In this document: piece by piece, positions 6,914-7,375 of the stretch
Position numbering within the stretch: the stretch's first letter is position 1
Layout: every line of letters begins with the position of its first letter
Assembly (NCBI GenBank): GCA_035449085.1
Contig: DAOTKE010000150.1
Location: forward strand, 1 to 7,375
DNA length: 7,375 nt
Reading direction: 5' to 3'
Source: DUPH01 sp035449085
GTDB taxonomy: Bacteria > Verrucomicrobiota > Kiritimatiellia > RFP12 > UBA1067
Position numbers and translations under genes: made by a program
The notes under the pieces: generated by a model
The model's database searches: none
Told to the model about the DNA's origin: nothing
The model's input: the letters and a program-made list of their open reading frames with translations, nothing else

Positions 6914-7094
6914 AAAAAAACCAGGCGGGCAGCGCCAACATCCGTAACCCGATCCGGATGCCGTTTGCGGCAAAAAAGATTCTCCCTTACCGCGGGCTCG
7001 GCCCCGGTGTCAAACGCGCTCTGGAGAAGGGGCCGGACAGCGACTTTCGTGACGGCCGCGAGGGTTGTCTCTTCACTGCCGCGGTCAGGCGTAA

Positions 7095-7108
7095 GGGCGC
7101 CGGGCGCC
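7095..7108 (+). repeat. 7-bp tandem duplication GGGCGCC
   Basis: Two adjacent copies of GGGCGCC (7095-7101 and 7102-7108), with one extra C, sit just after the last recognisable residues of the first pseudogene piece. A 7-bp duplication changes reading frame, so it may be one of the lesions of this gene, but removing one copy does not alone join the two pieces. Confidence 0.4.
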
Positions 7109-7218
7109 CGATTAACCGGGCACGATCAGCGGTCGTCGTGGCACAAAGAATGAGCAGCGTATCCTTTCGGCCTGCCGCGAGAAGCGGTCTGTGACCGTTG
7201 ACGGGCTGACGGTGCTAC

Positions 7219-7226
7219 GGGGGGGG
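7219..7226 (+). repeat. G8 homopolymer at the pseudogene frameshift
   Basis: Eight consecutive G residues lie at the junction between the two halves of the winged-helix domain. Removing one G would restore a continuous frame from the first half into the second, turning the out-of-frame reading into VLRGGSVRTVKRALA. This may be decay, a slippage-prone tract, or a sequencing error. Confidence 0.6.
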
Positions 7227-7366
7227 TTCCGTCCGGACTGTCAAAAGGGCGCTTGCCTCCTTGCAGAAAGCCGGTCGCCTTCGCCGCGTCGTCGGTCGCA
7301 AGTCCGGTGACTGGGAAGGGGTCAGGGCGTTTTTATTTGAACGGTTTTTGTGCGGTGAGGGATCGC

Positions 7367-7375
7367 ATGGCGTAC
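7367..7375 (+). CDS. Possible start of a new gene at the window edge
   Basis: An ATG at 7367 (MAY...) runs off the window end and is preceded by GTGAGGGA (7355-7362), which contains a GAGG-type ribosome-binding site at plausible spacing. Only three codons are visible, so neither the product nor the reality of the gene can be judged. It is recorded only because the binding-site spacing is suitable. Confidence 0.2.

Larger units (their letters stand above)
6892..7317 (+). pseudogene. Decayed 3' end of a Schlafen/AlbA_2-HATPase_c_4 winged-helix (COG2865-like) gene
   Basis: The piece at 6892-7095 reads LPNNLAV, AGSANIRNPIRMPFAAKK, then LPYRGLGPGVKRALEKGP and DGREGCLFTAAVRRK, which matches from memory the end of the ATPase-like half of COG2865 regulators. 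Next, at 7152-7226 in another frame, EQRILSACREKRSVTVDGLTVLRGG looks like the first half of a winged-helix domain. The piece at 7228-7317, back in the first frame, reads SVRTVKRALASLQKAGRLRR then GRKSGDWE, the usual end of that domain. The N-terminal AlbA_2 domain is missing, two frameshifts separate the pieces, and no start or Shine-Dalgarno exists. The left end overlaps the purB 3' end. Such proteins are predicted DNA-binding regulators, often present in many copies. Assignment uses remembered consensus, no search was run. Confidence 0.72.

Noticed and set aside
6913..6935. Minus-strand intrinsic terminator (A8 followed by GGCGGGCAGCGCC)
   Set aside because: The stem would be only about four base pairs, and no minus-strand gene needs it.
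6892..7194. A real 100-residue gene starting at TTG 6892
   Set aside because: It overlaps the purB end, lacks a ribosome-binding site, and matches only a middle-to-late part of a larger family before running into non-homologous sequence.
1..7375. CRISPR array, tRNA or rRNA genes, insertion sequences
   Set aside because: No spaced direct repeats, cloverleaf-like sequences, rRNA blocks or transposase motifs were seen on reading both strands; this was by eye only.

Overview
This is a G+C-rich bacterial window. All intact genes lie on the + strand, and most are housekeeping genes. The core is a compact run of rsmD, coaD, a DUF177/YceD-family gene, rpmF, plsX and purB, covering 16S rRNA methylation, coenzyme A synthesis, ribosomal protein L32, phospholipid initiation and purine synthesis. 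The YceD-rpmF-plsX order is a widely conserved bacterial arrangement. The host is a didermal-type or PVC-like bacterium at best guess. The Kiritimatiellota/Lentisphaerota suggestion rests only on composition and on the kind of decayed Schlafen-type gene seen, so it is weak.

Layout. Bases 1-53 are a short leader with a strong Shine-Dalgarno and a 7-codon mini-ORF that touches the next start codon. Bases 54-2033 encode a P1B-type heavy-metal ATPase with a CPC motif, a His-rich loop and no N-terminal HMA domain. Bases 2034-2518 hold no intact gene. They contain a 3' remnant that looks like an FtsW/RodA (SEDS) gene, then an AT-rich patch and a near-consensus promoter whose -10 box is only 9 bases from the rsmD ATG. 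Bases 2519-5498 hold rsmD, coaD, yceD-like, rpmF and plsX. yceD-like starts at a TTG inside coaD, rpmF has its SD on the preceding stop codon, and a strong hairpin separates rpmF from plsX. Bases 5525-6913 encode an E. coli-type PurB. Bases 6892-7317 are the wrecked 3' end of a Schlafen/AlbA_2-HATPase_c_4-winged-helix gene, spread over two frames with a G8 tract at one frameshift. The last bases may begin another gene.

Together the core genes link ribosome maturation (RsmD, L32, the YceD-like protein) with cofactor, lipid and nucleotide synthesis (CoaD, PlsX, PurB), and could be co-transcribed from the promoter at 2480-2509. The metal ATPase is a separate unit. Its two flanks, and the 3' end of purB, show gene decay and rearrangement. 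I found no convincing new multi-gene system. The items most worth a second look are the ATPase's atypical metal-site residues, the apparently leaderless rsmD, the two gene remnants, the G8 frameshift, and the PurB tail that appears to be read out of frame from the remnant.
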